From Leuctra nigra (Eukaryota; Arthropoda; Insecta; Plecoptera; Leuctridae): 64,000 bases of DNA. Both the position numbers and the translations under genes were made by a program. Positions 1-13,137 of this stretch are shown here, one piece after another (the stretch's first letter is position 1; the number at the start of each line of letters is the position of its first letter). The notes beneath the pieces were generated by a model. The model was not told the DNA's origin. It did not search any database and saw nothing but the letters and a program-made list of their open reading frames with translations. The stretch is taken from contig OW203762.1 of the NCBI GenBank assembly GCA_934045905.1, forward strand, positions 43,611,411 to 43,675,410. The letters are read 5' to 3'.

Positions 1-3000
1 CCAGGCAATGGGACATGCCACATCGTCATCGTCATACATTCAACGCCGAGATGCCAGGCAATGGGACATGCCACATCGTCATCGTCATACATGCAACGAT
101 GAGATGCCAGGCAATGGGACATGCCACATCGTCATCGTCATACATTCAACGCCGAGATGCCAGGCAATGGGACATGCCACATCGTCATCGTCATACATTC
201 AACGCCGAGATGCCAGGCAATGGGACATGCCACATCGTCATCGTCATACATGCAACGCCGAGATGCCAGGCAATGGGACATGCCACATCGTCATCGTCAT
301 ACATTCAACGCCGAGATGCCAGGCAATGGGACATGCCACATCGTCATCGTCATACATTCAACGCCGAGATGCCAGGCAATGGGACATGCCACATCGTCAT
401 CGTCATACATTCAACGCCGAGATGCCAGGCAATGGGACATGCCACATCGTCATCGTCATACATTCAACGCCGAGATGCCAGGCAATGGGACATGCCACAT
501 CGTCATCGTCATACATGCAACGCCGAGATGCCAGGCAATGGGACATGCCACATCGTCATCGTCATACATTCAACGCCGAGATGCCAGGCAATGGGACATG
601 CCACATCGTCATACATGCAACGCCGAGATGCCAGGCAATGGGACATGCCACATCGTCATCGTCATACATGCAACGCCGAGATGCCAGGCAATGGGACATG
701 CCACATCGTCATCGTCATACATGCAACGCCGAGATGCCAGGCAATGGGACATGCCACATCGTCATCGTCATACATGCAACGCCGAGATGCCAGGCAATGG
801 GACATGCCACATCGTCATCGTCATACATGCAACGCCGAGATGCCAGGCAATGGGACATGCCACATCGTCATCGTTATACATTCAACGCCGAGATGCCAGG
901 CAATGGGACATGCCACATCGTCATCGTCATACATGCAACGCCGAGATGCCAGGCAATGGGACATGCCACATCGTCATCGTCATACATGCAACGCCGAGAT
1001 GCCAGGCAATGGGACATGACACATCGTCATCGTCATACATGCAACGCCGAGATGCCAGGCAATGGGACATGCCACATCGTCATCGTCATACATGCAACGC
1101 CGAGATGCCAGGCAATGGGACATGACACATCGTCATCGTCATACATGCAACGCCGAGATGCCAGGCAATGGGACATGCCACATCGTCATCGTCATACATT
1201 CAACGCCGAGATGCCAGGCAATGGGACATGCCACATCGTCATCGTCATACATTCAACGCCGAGATGCCAGGCAATGGGACATGCCACATCGTCATCGTCA
1301 TACATGCAACGCCGAGATGCCAGGCAATGGGACATGCCACATCGTCATCGTCATACATTCAACGCCGAGATGCCAGGCAATGGGACATGCCACATCGTCA
1401 TCGTCATACATTCAACGCCGAGATGCCAGGCAATGGGACATGCCACATCGTCATCGTCATACATTCAACGCCGAGATGCCAGGCAATGGGACATGACACA
1501 TCGTCATCGTCATACATTCAACGCCGAGATGCCAGGCAATGGGACATGCCACATCGTCATCGTCATACATTCAACGCCGAGATGCCAGGCAATGGGACAT
1601 GCCACATCGTCATCGTCATACATGCAACGCCGAGATGCCAGGCAATGGGACATGACACATCGTCATCGTCATACATTCAACGCCGAGATGCCAGGCAATG
1701 GGACATGCCACATCGTCATCGTCATACATTCAACGCCGAGATGCCAGGCAATGGGACATGCCACATCGTCATCGTCATACATTCAACGCCGAGATGCCAG
1801 GCAATGGGACATGCCACATCGTCATCGTCATACATGCAACGCCGAGATGCCAGGCAATGGGACATGACACATCGTCATCGTCATACATGCAACGCCGAGA
1901 TGCCAGGCAATGGGACATGCCACATCGTCATCGTCATACATTCAACGCCGAGATGCCAGGCAATGGGACATGCCACATCGTCATCGTCATACATGCAACG
2001 CCGAGATGCCAGGCAATGGGACATGCCACATCGTCATCGTCATACATTCAACGCCGAGATGCCAGGCAATGGGACATGCCACATCGTCATCGTCATACAT
2101 TCAACGCCGAGATGCCAGGCAATGGGACATGCCACATCGTCATCGTCATACATGCAACGATGAGATGCCAGGCAATGGGACATGCCACATCGTCATCGTC
2201 ATACATTCAACGCCGAGATGCCAGGCAATGGGACATGCCACATCGTCATCGTCATACATTCAACGCCGAGATGCCAGGCAATGGGACATGCCACATCGTC
2301 ATCGTCATACATGCAACGCCGAGATGCCAGGCAATGGGACATGCCACATCGTCATCGTCATACATTCAACGCCGAGATGCCAGGCAATGGGACATGCCAC
2401 ATCGTCATCGTCATACATTCAACGCCGAGATGCCAGGCAATGGGACATGCCACATCGTCATCGTCATACATTCAACGCCGAGATGCCAGGCAATGGGACA
2501 TACCACATCGTCATCGTCATACATTCAACGCCGAGATGCCAGGCAATGGGACATGCCACATCGTCATCGTCATACATGCAACGCCGAGATGCCAGGCAAT
2601 GGGACATGCCACATCGTCATCGTCATACATTCAACGCCGAGATGCCAGGCAATGGGACATGCCACATCGTCATCGTCATACATTCAACGCCGAGATGCCA
2701 GGCAATGGGACATGCCACATCGTCATACATGCAACGCCGAGATGCCAGGCAATGGGACATGCCACATCGTCATCGTCATACATTCAACGCCGAGATGCCA
2801 GGCAATGGGACATGCCACATCGTCATCGTCATACATGCAACGCCGAGATGCCAGGCAATGGGACATGCCACATCGTCATCGTCATACATTCAACGCCGAG
2901 ATGCCAGGCAATGGGACATGCCACATCGTCATCGTCATACATTCAACGCCGAGATGCCAGGCAATGGGACATGCCACATCGTCATCGTCATACATTCAAC

Positions 3001-6000
3001 GCCGAGATGCCAGGCAATGGGACATGCCACATCGTCATCGTCATACATGCAACGCCGAGATGCCAGGCAATGGGACATGACACATCGTCATCGTCATACA
3101 TGCAACGCCGAGATGCCAGGCAATGGGACATGACACATCGTCATCGTCATACATTCAACGCCGAGATGCCAGGCAATGGGACATGCCACATCGTCATCGT
3201 CATACATTCAACGCCGAGATGCCAGGCAATGGGACATGCCACATCGTCATCGTCATACATGCAACGCCGAGATGCCAGGCAATGGGACATGCCACATCGT
3301 CATCGTCATACATGCAACGCCGAGATGCCAGGCAATGGGACATGCCACATCGTCATCGTCATACATTCAACGCCGAGATGCCAGGCAATGGGACATGCCA
3401 CATCGTCATCGTCATACATGCAACGATGAGATGCCAGGCAATGGGACATGCCACATCGTCATCGTCATACATTCAACGCCGAGATGCCAGGCAATGGGAC
3501 ATGCCACATCGTCATCGTCATACATTCAACGCCGAGATGCCAGGCAATGGGACATGCCACATCGTCATCGTCATACATGCAACGCCGAGATGCCAGGCAA
3601 TGGGACATGCCACATCGTCATCGTCATACATTCAACGCCGAGATGCCAGGCAATGGGACATGCCACATCGTCATCGTCATACATTCAACGCCGAGATGCC
3701 AGGCAATGGGACATGCCACATCGTCATCGTCATACATTCAACGCCGAGATGCCAGGCAATGGGACATGCCACATCGTCATCGTCATACATTCAACGCCGA
3801 GATGCCAGGCAATGGGACATGCCACATCGTCATCGTCATACATGCAACGCCGAGATGCCAGGCAATGGGACATGCCACATCGTCATCGTCATACATTCAA
3901 CGCCGAGATGCCAGGCAATGGGACATGCCACATCGTCATCGTCATACATTCAACGCCGAGATGCCAGGCAATGGGACATGCCACATCGTCATACATGCAA
4001 CGCCGAGATGCCAGGCAATGGGACATGCCACATCGTCATCGTCATACATTCAACGCCGAGATGCCAGGCAATGGGACATGCCACATCGTCATCGTCATAC
4101 ATGCAACGCCGAGATGCCAGGCAATGGGACATGCCACATCGTCATCGTCATACATGCAACGCCGAGATGCCAGGCAATGGGACATGCCACATCGTCATCG
4201 TCATACATGCAACGCCGAGATGCCAGGCAATGGGACATGCCACATCGTCATCGTCATACATTCAACGCCGAGATGCCAGGCAATGGGACATGCCACATCG
4301 TCATCGTCATACATGCAACGCCGAGATGCCAGGCAATGGGACATGCCACATCGTCATCGTCATACATGCAACGCCGAGATGCCAGGCAATGGGACATGAC
4401 ACATCGTCATCGTCATACATGCAACGCCGAGATGCCAGGCAATGGGACATGCCACATCGTCATCGTCATACATGCAACGCCGAGATGCCAGGCAATGGGA
4501 CATGACACATCGTCATCGTCATACATGCAACGCCGAGATGCCAGGCAATGGGACATGCCACATCGTCATCGTCATACATTCAACGCCGAGATGCCAGGCA
4601 ATGGGACATGCCACATCGTCATCGTCATACATTCAACGCCGAGATGCCAGGCAATGGGACATGCCACATCGTCATCGTCATACATGCAACGCCGAGATGC
4701 CAGGCAATGGGACATGCCACATCGTCATCGTCATACATTCAACGCCGAGATGCCAGGCAATGGGACATGCCACATCGTCATCGTCATACATTCAACGCCG
4801 AGATGCCAGGCAATGGGACATGCCACATCGTCATCGTCATACATTCAACGCCGAGATGCCAGGCAATGGGACATGACACATCGTCATCGTCATACATTCA
4901 ACGCCGAGATGCCAGGCAATGGGACATGCCACATCGTCATCGTCATACATTCAACGCCGAGATGCCAGGCAATGGGACATGCCACATCGTCATCGTCATA
5001 CATGCAACGCCGAGATGCCAGGCAATGGGACATGACACATCGTCATCGTCATACATTCAACGCCGAGATGCCAGGCAATGGGACATGCCACATCGTCATC
5101 GTCATACATTCAACGCCGAGATGCCAGGCAATGGGACATGCCACATCGTCATCGTCATACATTCAACGCCGAGATGCCAGGCAATGGGACATGCCACATC
5201 GTCATCGTCATACATGCAACGCCGAGATGCCAGGCAATGGGACATGACACATCGTCATCGTCATACATGCAACGCCGAGATGCCAGGCAATGGGACATGC
5301 CACATCGTCATCGTCATACATTCAACGCCGAGATGCCAGGCAATGGGACATGCCACATCGTCATCGTCATACATGCAACGCCGAGATGCCAGGCAATGGG
5401 ACATGCCACATCGTCATCGTCATACATTCAACGCCGAGATGCCAGGCAATGGGACATGCCACATCGTCATCGTCATACATTCAACGCCGAGATGCCAGGC
5501 AATGGGACATGCCACATCGTCATCGTCATACATGCAACGATGAGATGCCAGGCAATGGGACATGCCACATCGTCATCGTCATACATTCAACGCCGAGATG
5601 CCAGGCAATGGGACATGCCACATCGTCATCGTCATACATTCAACGCCGAGATGCCAGGCAATGGGACATGCCACATCGTCATCGTCATACATGCAACGCC
5701 GAGATGCCAGGCAATGGGACATGCCACATCGTCATCGTCATACATTCAACGCCGAGATGCCAGGCAATGGGACATGCCACATCGTCATCGTCATACATTC
5801 AACGCCGAGATGCCAGGCAATGGGACATGCCACATCGTCATCGTCATACATTCAACGCCGAGATGCCAGGCAATGGGACATACCACATCGTCATCGTCAT
5901 ACATTCAACGCCGAGATGCCAGGCAATGGGACATGCCACATCGTCATCGTCATACATGCAACGCCGAGATGCCAGGCAATGGGACATGCCACATCGTCAT

Positions 6001-8314
6001 CGTCATACATTCAACGCCGAGATGCCAGGCAATGGGACATGCCACATCGTCATCGTCATACATTCAACGCCGAGATGCCAGGCAATGGGACATGCCACAT
6101 CGTCATACATGCAACGCCGAGATGCCAGGCAATGGGACATGCCACATCGTCATCGTCATACATTCAACGCCGAGATGCCAGGCAATGGGACATGCCACAT
6201 CGTCATCGTCATACATGCAACGCCGAGATGCCAGGCAATGGGACATGCCACATCGTCATCGTCATACATGCAACGCCGAGATGCCAGGCAATGGGACATG
6301 CCACATCGTCATCGTCATACATTCAACGCCGAGATGCCAGGCAATGGGACATGCCACATCGTCATCGTCATACATTCAACGCCGAGATGCCAGGCAATGG
6401 GACATGCCACATCGTCATCGTCATACATTCAACGCCGAGATGCCAGGCAATGGGACATGACACATCGTCATCGTCATACATGCAACGCCGAGATGCCAGG
6501 CAATGGGACATGACACATCGTCATCGTCATACATGCAACGCCGAGATGCCAGGCAATGGGACATGACACATCGTCATCGTCATACATGCAACGCCGAGAT
6601 GCCAGGCAATGGGACATGACACATCGTCATCGTCATACATTCAACGCCGAGATGCCAGGCAATGGGACATGCCACATCGTCATCGTCATACATGCAACGC
6701 CGAGATGCCAGGCAATGGGACATGCCACATCGTCATCGTCATACATGCAACGCCGAGATGCCAGGCAATGGGACATGCCACATCGTCATCGTCATACATG
6801 CAACGCCGAGATGCCAGGCAATGGGACATGCCACATCGTCATCGTCATACATTCAACGCCGAGATGCCAGGCAATGGGACATGCCACATCGTCATCGTCA
6901 TACATTCAACGCCGAGATGCCAGGCAATGGGACATGCCACATCGTCATCGTCATACATGCAACGCCGAGATGCCAGGCAATGGGACATGCCACATCGTCA
7001 TCGTCATACATTCAACGCCGATTAGCCAGGCAATGGGACATGCCACATCGTCATCGTCATACATGCAACGCCGAGATGCCAGGCAATGGGACATGCCACA
7101 TCGTCATCGTCATACATTCAACGCCGAGATGCCAGGCAATGGGACATGCCACATCGTCATCGTCATACATGCAACGCCGAGATGCCAGGCAATGGGACAT
7201 GCCACATCGTCATCGTCATACATGCAACGCCGAGATGCCAGGCAATGGGACATGACACATCGTCATCGTCATACATGCAACGCCGAGATGCCAGGCAATG
7301 GGACATGCCACATCGTCATCGTCATACATGCAACGCCGAGATGCCAGGCAATGGGACATGCCACATCGTCATCGTCATACATGCAACGCCGAGATGCCAG
7401 GCAATGGGACATGCCACATCGTCTTCGTCATACATGCAACGCCGAGATGCCAGGCAATGGGACATGCCACATCGTCATCGTCATACATTCAACGCCGAGA
7501 TGCCAGGCAATGGGACATGCCACATCGTCATCGTCATACATGCAACGCCGAGATGCCAGGCAATGGGACATGCCACATCGTCATCGTCATACATGCAACG
7601 CCGAGATGCCAGGCAATGGGACATGACACATCGTCATCGTCATACATGCAACGCCGAGATGCCAGGCAATGGGACATGACACATCGTCATCGTCATACAT
7701 GCAACGCCGAGATGCCAGGCAATGGGACATGCCACATCGTCATCGTCATACATTCAACGCCGAGATGCCAGGCAATGGGACATGCCACATCGTCATCGTC
7801 ATACATTCAACGCCGAGATGCCAGGCAATGGGACATGCCACATCGTCATCGTCATACATTCAACGCCGAGATGCCAGGCAATGGGACATGCCACATCGTC
7901 ATCGTCATACATTCAACGCCGAGATGCCAGGCAATGGGACATGACACATCGTCATCGTCATACATGCAACGCCGAGATGCCAGGCAATGGGACATGCCAC
8001 ATCGTCATCGTCATACATGCAACGCCGAGATGCCAGGCAATGGGACATGCCACATCGTCATCGTCATACATGCAACGCCGAGATGCCAGGCAATGGGACA
8101 TGACACATTGTCATCGTCATACATGCAACGCCGAGATGCCAGGCAATGGGACATGCCACATCGTCATCGTCATACATGCAACGCCGAGATGCCAGGCAAT
8201 GGGACATGACACATCGTCATCGTCATACATTCAACGCCGAGATGCCAGGCAATGGGACATGCCACATCGTCATCGTCATACATGCAACGCCGAGATGCCA
8301 GGCAATGGGACATT
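1..8314. repeat. 53-bp satellite array with higher-order structure
   Basis: About 157 head-to-tail copies of a 53-bp unit run from the left edge to about 8314, where the repeat decays in a last partial copy. Each unit starts near ATGCCAGGCAATGGGACATG and contains two ATCGTC hexamers. Units differ at a few diagnostic sites: TTC or TGC before AACG, GCC or GAC after ACAT, and CGATGAG for CGCCGAG. Units lacking exactly one ATCGTC hexamer occur near 606, 2720, 3986 and 6100, giving spacings of 2114, 1266 and 2114 bp. A rare GACATACC variant at 2501 recurs at 5881, which is 3380 bp later (1266+2114). This is a nested higher-order repeat. 53 is not a multiple of three, so each reading frame cycles through the unit, and all three plus frames stay open for hundreds of codons. 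These ORFs are a by-product and not genes. Confidence 0.97.
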
Positions 8315-8565
8315 ACACACATAAATTCATTGCCTATGGACTGGAAATTTCACCATGCCCATTGTAGTACTATGTACCGTGCTGTAGCAGTGAATAAAAG
8401 AAAGGTTGTCACTTTTGTTTTGCGTTTGAACGTGTCCTCTTCCGGACGAGACCCTAATGATAATGCTGTGCACTTATTTGGGGAGACCCCCATTGCTCGC
8501 TTCACTGAGCTACCATGTAAAGCAGCAAAAATGCTAATAAATACATGACTACTTCTACTACTCAC

Positions 8566-11500
8566 TTTGAACGTGAGACTCATGTGCTCCCAATCGCCGA
8601 CATGACTGCCGAACTCCCTGTAGCTGCCCAAGCAGTATGTGTTGATGAGCGGGATTGGCCAGACCCCGAACATGCCGGCGTCGAAGGTGCACAGCGATTT
8701 GCCTTGGCTGTAGGGGTAGAACATCCAGTAGGTGACGTGGAAGCTAGGCGCGTAGACGACGTCGTTGGAGGCGTCGTCGGGCGGCGAGGAACACAGGTTG
8801 ACTAGAGCGTACACTGGCACGGGGTTGGGATACGGATTGCTGCCGTAGATGAACGAAGAGTCGTTCTGGAGAAGAAGCTCTGAAAATTAAATAACGATTA
8901 AAAACACAGCCCTGATTTCTCGAGAAATTAATCTATAGTACTTTATTCTCTCAGTTGTATTTATTTTACACAATTTTCATAGTTTATTATCAATAATGAA
9001 ACGTAGCTGAATATTCTATTCGGAATAGAAATACTTGATTATTTTGTCTGTAAAGAAGCTACATCATCTCAAAATTTGTCTGCAATTAAAAATGAAATCA
9101 CAAATTTCCATTCGCGTTTTGTAACAAGTCAACATGACTTTTTAGTAGAACCGTTTGAAAGCGAACGGGAATCGCACGGTTCGTCAGAGCATAGAGATTC
9201 ATATACTTATATCTATGGTCAGAGCGTTATTTTGAAGCGTGTCTTCACTCTAACAGAGTTTGAAATTATAGTAGGTTAGTACACTAAATAATGCCCCAAA
9301 CTGGAGTACACTATGATCTCTGGTACGATCACAAAGCATTAAATACGATAATGGTAAAATAATCGTACCTATATAACACTTTGAGGTCGTACCAGATGTC
9401 GTAAAGTACTCCAGTGTGTGACATTATTAAATTATAGTCTAAGCTGTAATGGGTCGCTACTATCTGATTCTTTTAAATTCTGTTAGTGTGAAGACAAATG
9501 TCAAAAAACGCTCCGACGAACCTTGCAATTCCCGTTGGAAAAGTCACGACGAAACTTGGTTATGTTGAGAGTGTGAGAGCGTCGTACCTATGTTGGTCTT
9601 GGTGACTAGATACCAGTACTCGGAGGATCGTCCCTTGGGCATCTTCCCCGAGCTGCTTCGCCGTCCTCGAGTCCTGGGGGTCACGTGGTGCAGGAAGTCG
9701 GGGACCGCGTGCGGGAAGAACTCCTCCCCGGGCGCGAGGTAGACGAGCGGAGCCCAGTGTCGAACCAAGGACTCGACTGCAACGAGATCGAACCCTGCGG
9801 TCATCACACATTGACCGCGACCTTGCTGCCCACCGCAGAGTAATATCAAGTCATAATCAGAGTGTCTTGGAATAAAGACGTAAGAGTGAAAGTACAAATA
9901 CTGATTTCAATTAACCCGCACCAAATGATGTAATCTGTGTGTGAAGAAAAGGAAAAGTAAGAAGGTTCAAGGTCGGTTCCTGGATGAATGGACTCATACC
10001 TCTTGACGAGGTGATAATGACTCTAGAGCGGACATCTTTATCGAGACGTCATGACGAGGTGGTGAATGGTGATGATATGATCAGTGATGATGACTCTATG
10101 AGCGGACATCTTTATCGAGACGTCATGACGAGGTGGTGATGATATGATCAGTGATGATGACTCTAGAGCGGACATCTTTATCGAGACGTCATGACGAGGT
10201 GGTGATGATATGATCAGTGATGATGACTCTAGAGCGGACATCTTTATCGAGACGTCATGACGAGGTGGTGATGATATGATCAGTGATGATGACTCTAGAG
10301 CGGACATCTTTATCGAGACGTCGCACACCTCCCGTGTGCTCGATACATAATGAAGTACGATGATCGAGCAAACACAGACACTGGTCACCTGACCTTAGTA
10401 GCACAGCTTCTGGGCCGCGAATCAGTGACCTAATGCTCAGTTGGACACGCGAGACGAGACAGTAACGGTCAAGTCGAGATCACGTGACGTCAGACTTACT
10501 TCTCACGTAAAAACGCAGAACAACAATATCATACTTAGAGGTGTCGGCGACCTACTACCTACAAAAATAGGTCCGTCCGTCTATAATAAAAATATAATTA
10601 CCTGCTATTTACGATACGGATGCATCCTTTACAATACGATTATAGTAAGTATATGAGCTCCAGAAACACAAATACAGCCGTGCTGGCTAAAGAGTACAGC
10701 AAACTAATCAATTAGACGGCTATTTATTAGCCCATGGTAGTAATTACAAAGTTATTATATTGTCGAGGAGTTCATTTACCATTGATCCAATTACTGCCAT
10801 GATTTGGGGTTAAAAAAATCATGCCAATTACAATCATTAAGTAATCATTAATGCAACTGAATAAATAGTACCATAAGACTAATATCCGACTTTATTAGTC
10901 TAACAGTCTAAGGTATCATAAAGTAATAAGTACAGACTAGTTAAATTAATTAACCGTATGATCCACTTAACACTAACGTGATTTGGGGTGAAAAATCATG
11001 CAACGATTCACATCGAAGAACAATTAAAATACTGCTGAAATAATTAAATCAAATGCAGGCAGTGATTATGACGGAAGTACAGTAAATAAGGAATTGTAAA
11101 TTTAATTTCGTGGCTGATTCTCGTCTGTGAAAGACGAGAATCCAAATACAGCCAAAAATATTTTGTTTTGAAATTACACCTTCTAAATCCTTTCTCCATC
11201 ATTTAAAACAGACTCATACCTAATGTCTGGAAGTTCGCAGCTCCCGTCCGAAAATGAGTTTTCAATTTTATATCATCATAGAGAATGAACAACACTTTAA
11301 CAGAGAGAAAGGAAAATCATTTCGAATTTGGTTTCCTGGCTTTTGAAATAGTACAGGTACACTTTGGGATGTTTTGAATTGTTCTCCTTATAATTTGTCT
11401 ACCAGAAACAATTTTTGTTCAATTCTAGCCGTACAAAAAATAACACGATTTTCCCTGGCTGCCAAAGATAATATGGATAATATGGATAATATCAAATATC

Positions 11501-11975
11501 TCAGAAACTAGACACGAGATATCTTTAAAAAAATCGAGGTATTGTGTAATGGCATGATTGTCAATAAATAAGCACACAAAACATTATGAAAATCTGATGC
11601 GATGGAGCCACCTCACAAGTAAATGTGTGTAACAAACCCTCGATAACACACGTCTCACAAACACTATACACAGTGACGACACCTACCCGTCTGTAGAGGG
11701 TTGTCCACCACATAGTCTTCACTCGTCGCCGGCGTCAGCGTCGGTGTCGGCGTCGCGCTCAGCTGCCGGCCCAACGCGAGGATGAAGACGATCAACGGCG
11801 ACATCACATCGCCGCCTCCGTCTGGCCGATCCACCTGCTCGAGACGAACTAAATGGTCGAGGTTGCACTTCAACTTGTCGACGGGGACGAGGATTAGAGA
11901 GTGGTGCGACATTGCCCCTCTGAAGCCGTCGTCTTCAGCTACAAGTTCACTCTGCGGTGCCGTACTTTCACTCAC
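8566..11975 (-). CDS. VPS62-family (PF06101-like) protein, 5' three exons; gene runs off the left end
   Basis: Coding exons are 11975-11687, 9794-9588 and 8879-8566. They join in phases 1, 1 and 0 and give 270 codons without a stop. The last exon ends at a strong GTGAGT donor, so further exons lie leftwards, past the satellite. Exon 2 encodes the conserved start RHWAPLVYLAPGEEFFP. Exon 3 encodes PVPVYALV, HVTYWMFYPYSQGK and GSHVGDWEHMSL, as in VPS62/DUF946-type proteins. That family is named after a yeast vacuolar sorting gene and its biochemical role is not established. The start is ambiguous. An in-frame Met58 at 11804 begins MSPLIVFILAL, which looks like a signal peptide, so the product may be secreted and the upstream 57 codons 5'UTR. 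The exon 2 donor (GTACGA) is weak. Intron 1 contains a 66-bp minisatellite and intron 2 a 390-bp foldback. Family assignment is from recognised motifs, not a search. Confidence 0.75.
9155..9543. mobile_element. Foldback (palindromic) element of about 390 bp
   Basis: Both ends carry the same motif in opposite orientation: GCGAACGGGAATCGCACGG on the left, and the complement of a CTTGCAATTCCCGTT segment on the right. The inverted similarity continues inwards through TCTTCACTCTAACAGAGTTT and its counterpart, and through a tighter inner palindrome at 9287-9428. The whole element can fold back on itself. A second copy of its inner and right part lies at 59791-60030. It ends about 45 bp from exon 2 of the VPS62-family gene. 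I saw no transposase, so it is a non-autonomous MITE/foldback. Confidence 0.8.
10004..10322. repeat. 66-bp minisatellite, about five copies
   Basis: The motif AGCGGACATCTTTATCGAGA recurs at 10027, 10101, 10167, 10233 and 10299. The first interval is 74 bp because of small insertions; the rest are exactly 66 bp. 66 is divisible by three, so the minus strand shows a 22-residue repeating peptide. It lies in intron 1 of the VPS62-family gene, has no splice-site or homology support, and I treat it as non-coding. Confidence 0.93.
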
Positions 11976-12635
11976 TCATGTGGCGGGACTAACTACCCAT
12001 GGCGTTATGGAATTGTTATGCTGACTTTAACAGCGTAATACAATAAGCACCAAATATAAATAAAACAACAAAGCTTATTATATTATTGTACATAGGTACT
12101 TTCTCTGTCCACTCACTAATTACATCACTTGAAATCATCTTCCTTCCTTCCGTTTTCATTGCATCATCAGCACTTTACTTCCGATTTCATGTATTTGATT
12201 ATCCATTAAATTTCTTTTAGTATACAATTATTCGCCGTGACATTCCATTTCTCGAGTCTTTGAATCAATTGAATTAGGATGCATAGAATTATTTGCCCTT
12301 CACTTTGAAATTATTCATCTCAATCAAGGCTCAAGAATGTTCTACATGATTTTACTGATGGTCGTTTCTTTACGAGATCGAACCGCAAATAAGTATGAGA
12401 TAATTAAGAAATTATTCAATTTAAAAAATGTATCCCATCTCCTGAAGGGATCGCTTATCTATGATGGTTCGTTGTGATTTAGCTTACGTAAAGTTACACC
12501 TTAGGTTACATTCATATTATGTTCCATTTTATGCAATTTTATTACATTGGAAGTGATTTCATGAATGACACTGACGTCTTTCTAATTTGTAATTGCATTC
12601 GTAACGTTCTTGGTTTCAATGGCAATACCTATCAG

Positions 12636-13137
12636 TAGAGCCCCGTAAAACTGGTTTTATTTTTTAAAAAATTTCGTTTTAAAAATAAGAAATTTCGCGT
12701 TTTGGCGGTGTTATTTAAATAACACTCTATTTTGTTACCACAACCCTGAAAAATTAAAATAGTGTAGAAATTGGGCATATAAATTTATGTCACTTCGGTC
12801 TATAGGTTCAAGTAAATAAAAGATAATGGTCAGGACTCAGGATACTAATTGCATTAGGAGTAGGAAACCATTGTTTTTATTTTTTATTGTTGCATATATA
12901 ACTAGGTATAAGGTTATTTTGGAAAATATGGCGCGATTTTGTGCTTATTTCGCAGTAAAACGACCTATTTCGTTTTTATTGTTGATTTTTCTTCAATTTC
13001 GTTTTATTTCGCGAATAAATTCTTACATATTTGAACTTGAAATTACATGATTCGTGCACATTTAGCAAAAAGAGGGTTATCTGAACAACTTTGATTGTTA
13101 TCGCGATATCGCGCCTAGCGAAATATACGTTGCTCTA
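12636..13137. mobile_element. hAT-like non-autonomous element, copy 1 (502 bp)
   Basis: The element begins TAGAGCCCCG and ends with the inverted terminus TTGCTCTA. It is highly similar along its length to 47560-48663. It carries no ORF of note. Flanks share a degraded ATCAG direct repeat. Classification as hAT rests on the TAGAG-type terminus and the clean 8-bp duplication at the second copy. Confidence 0.7.

Noticed and set aside
1..8314. Possible CRISPR array
   Set aside because: Repeats are contiguous with no unique spacers, and the window is eukaryotic.
8..8548. Many ORFs of 70-619 codons within the left array
   Set aside because: All are readings of the same 53-bp satellite in rotating frames. 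They have no splice or start context of their own, and identical peptides recur at satellite periods.
10038..10388. 116-codon minus ORF with a 22-residue repeat
   Set aside because: It is produced by the 66-bp minisatellite; no homology or exon signals.
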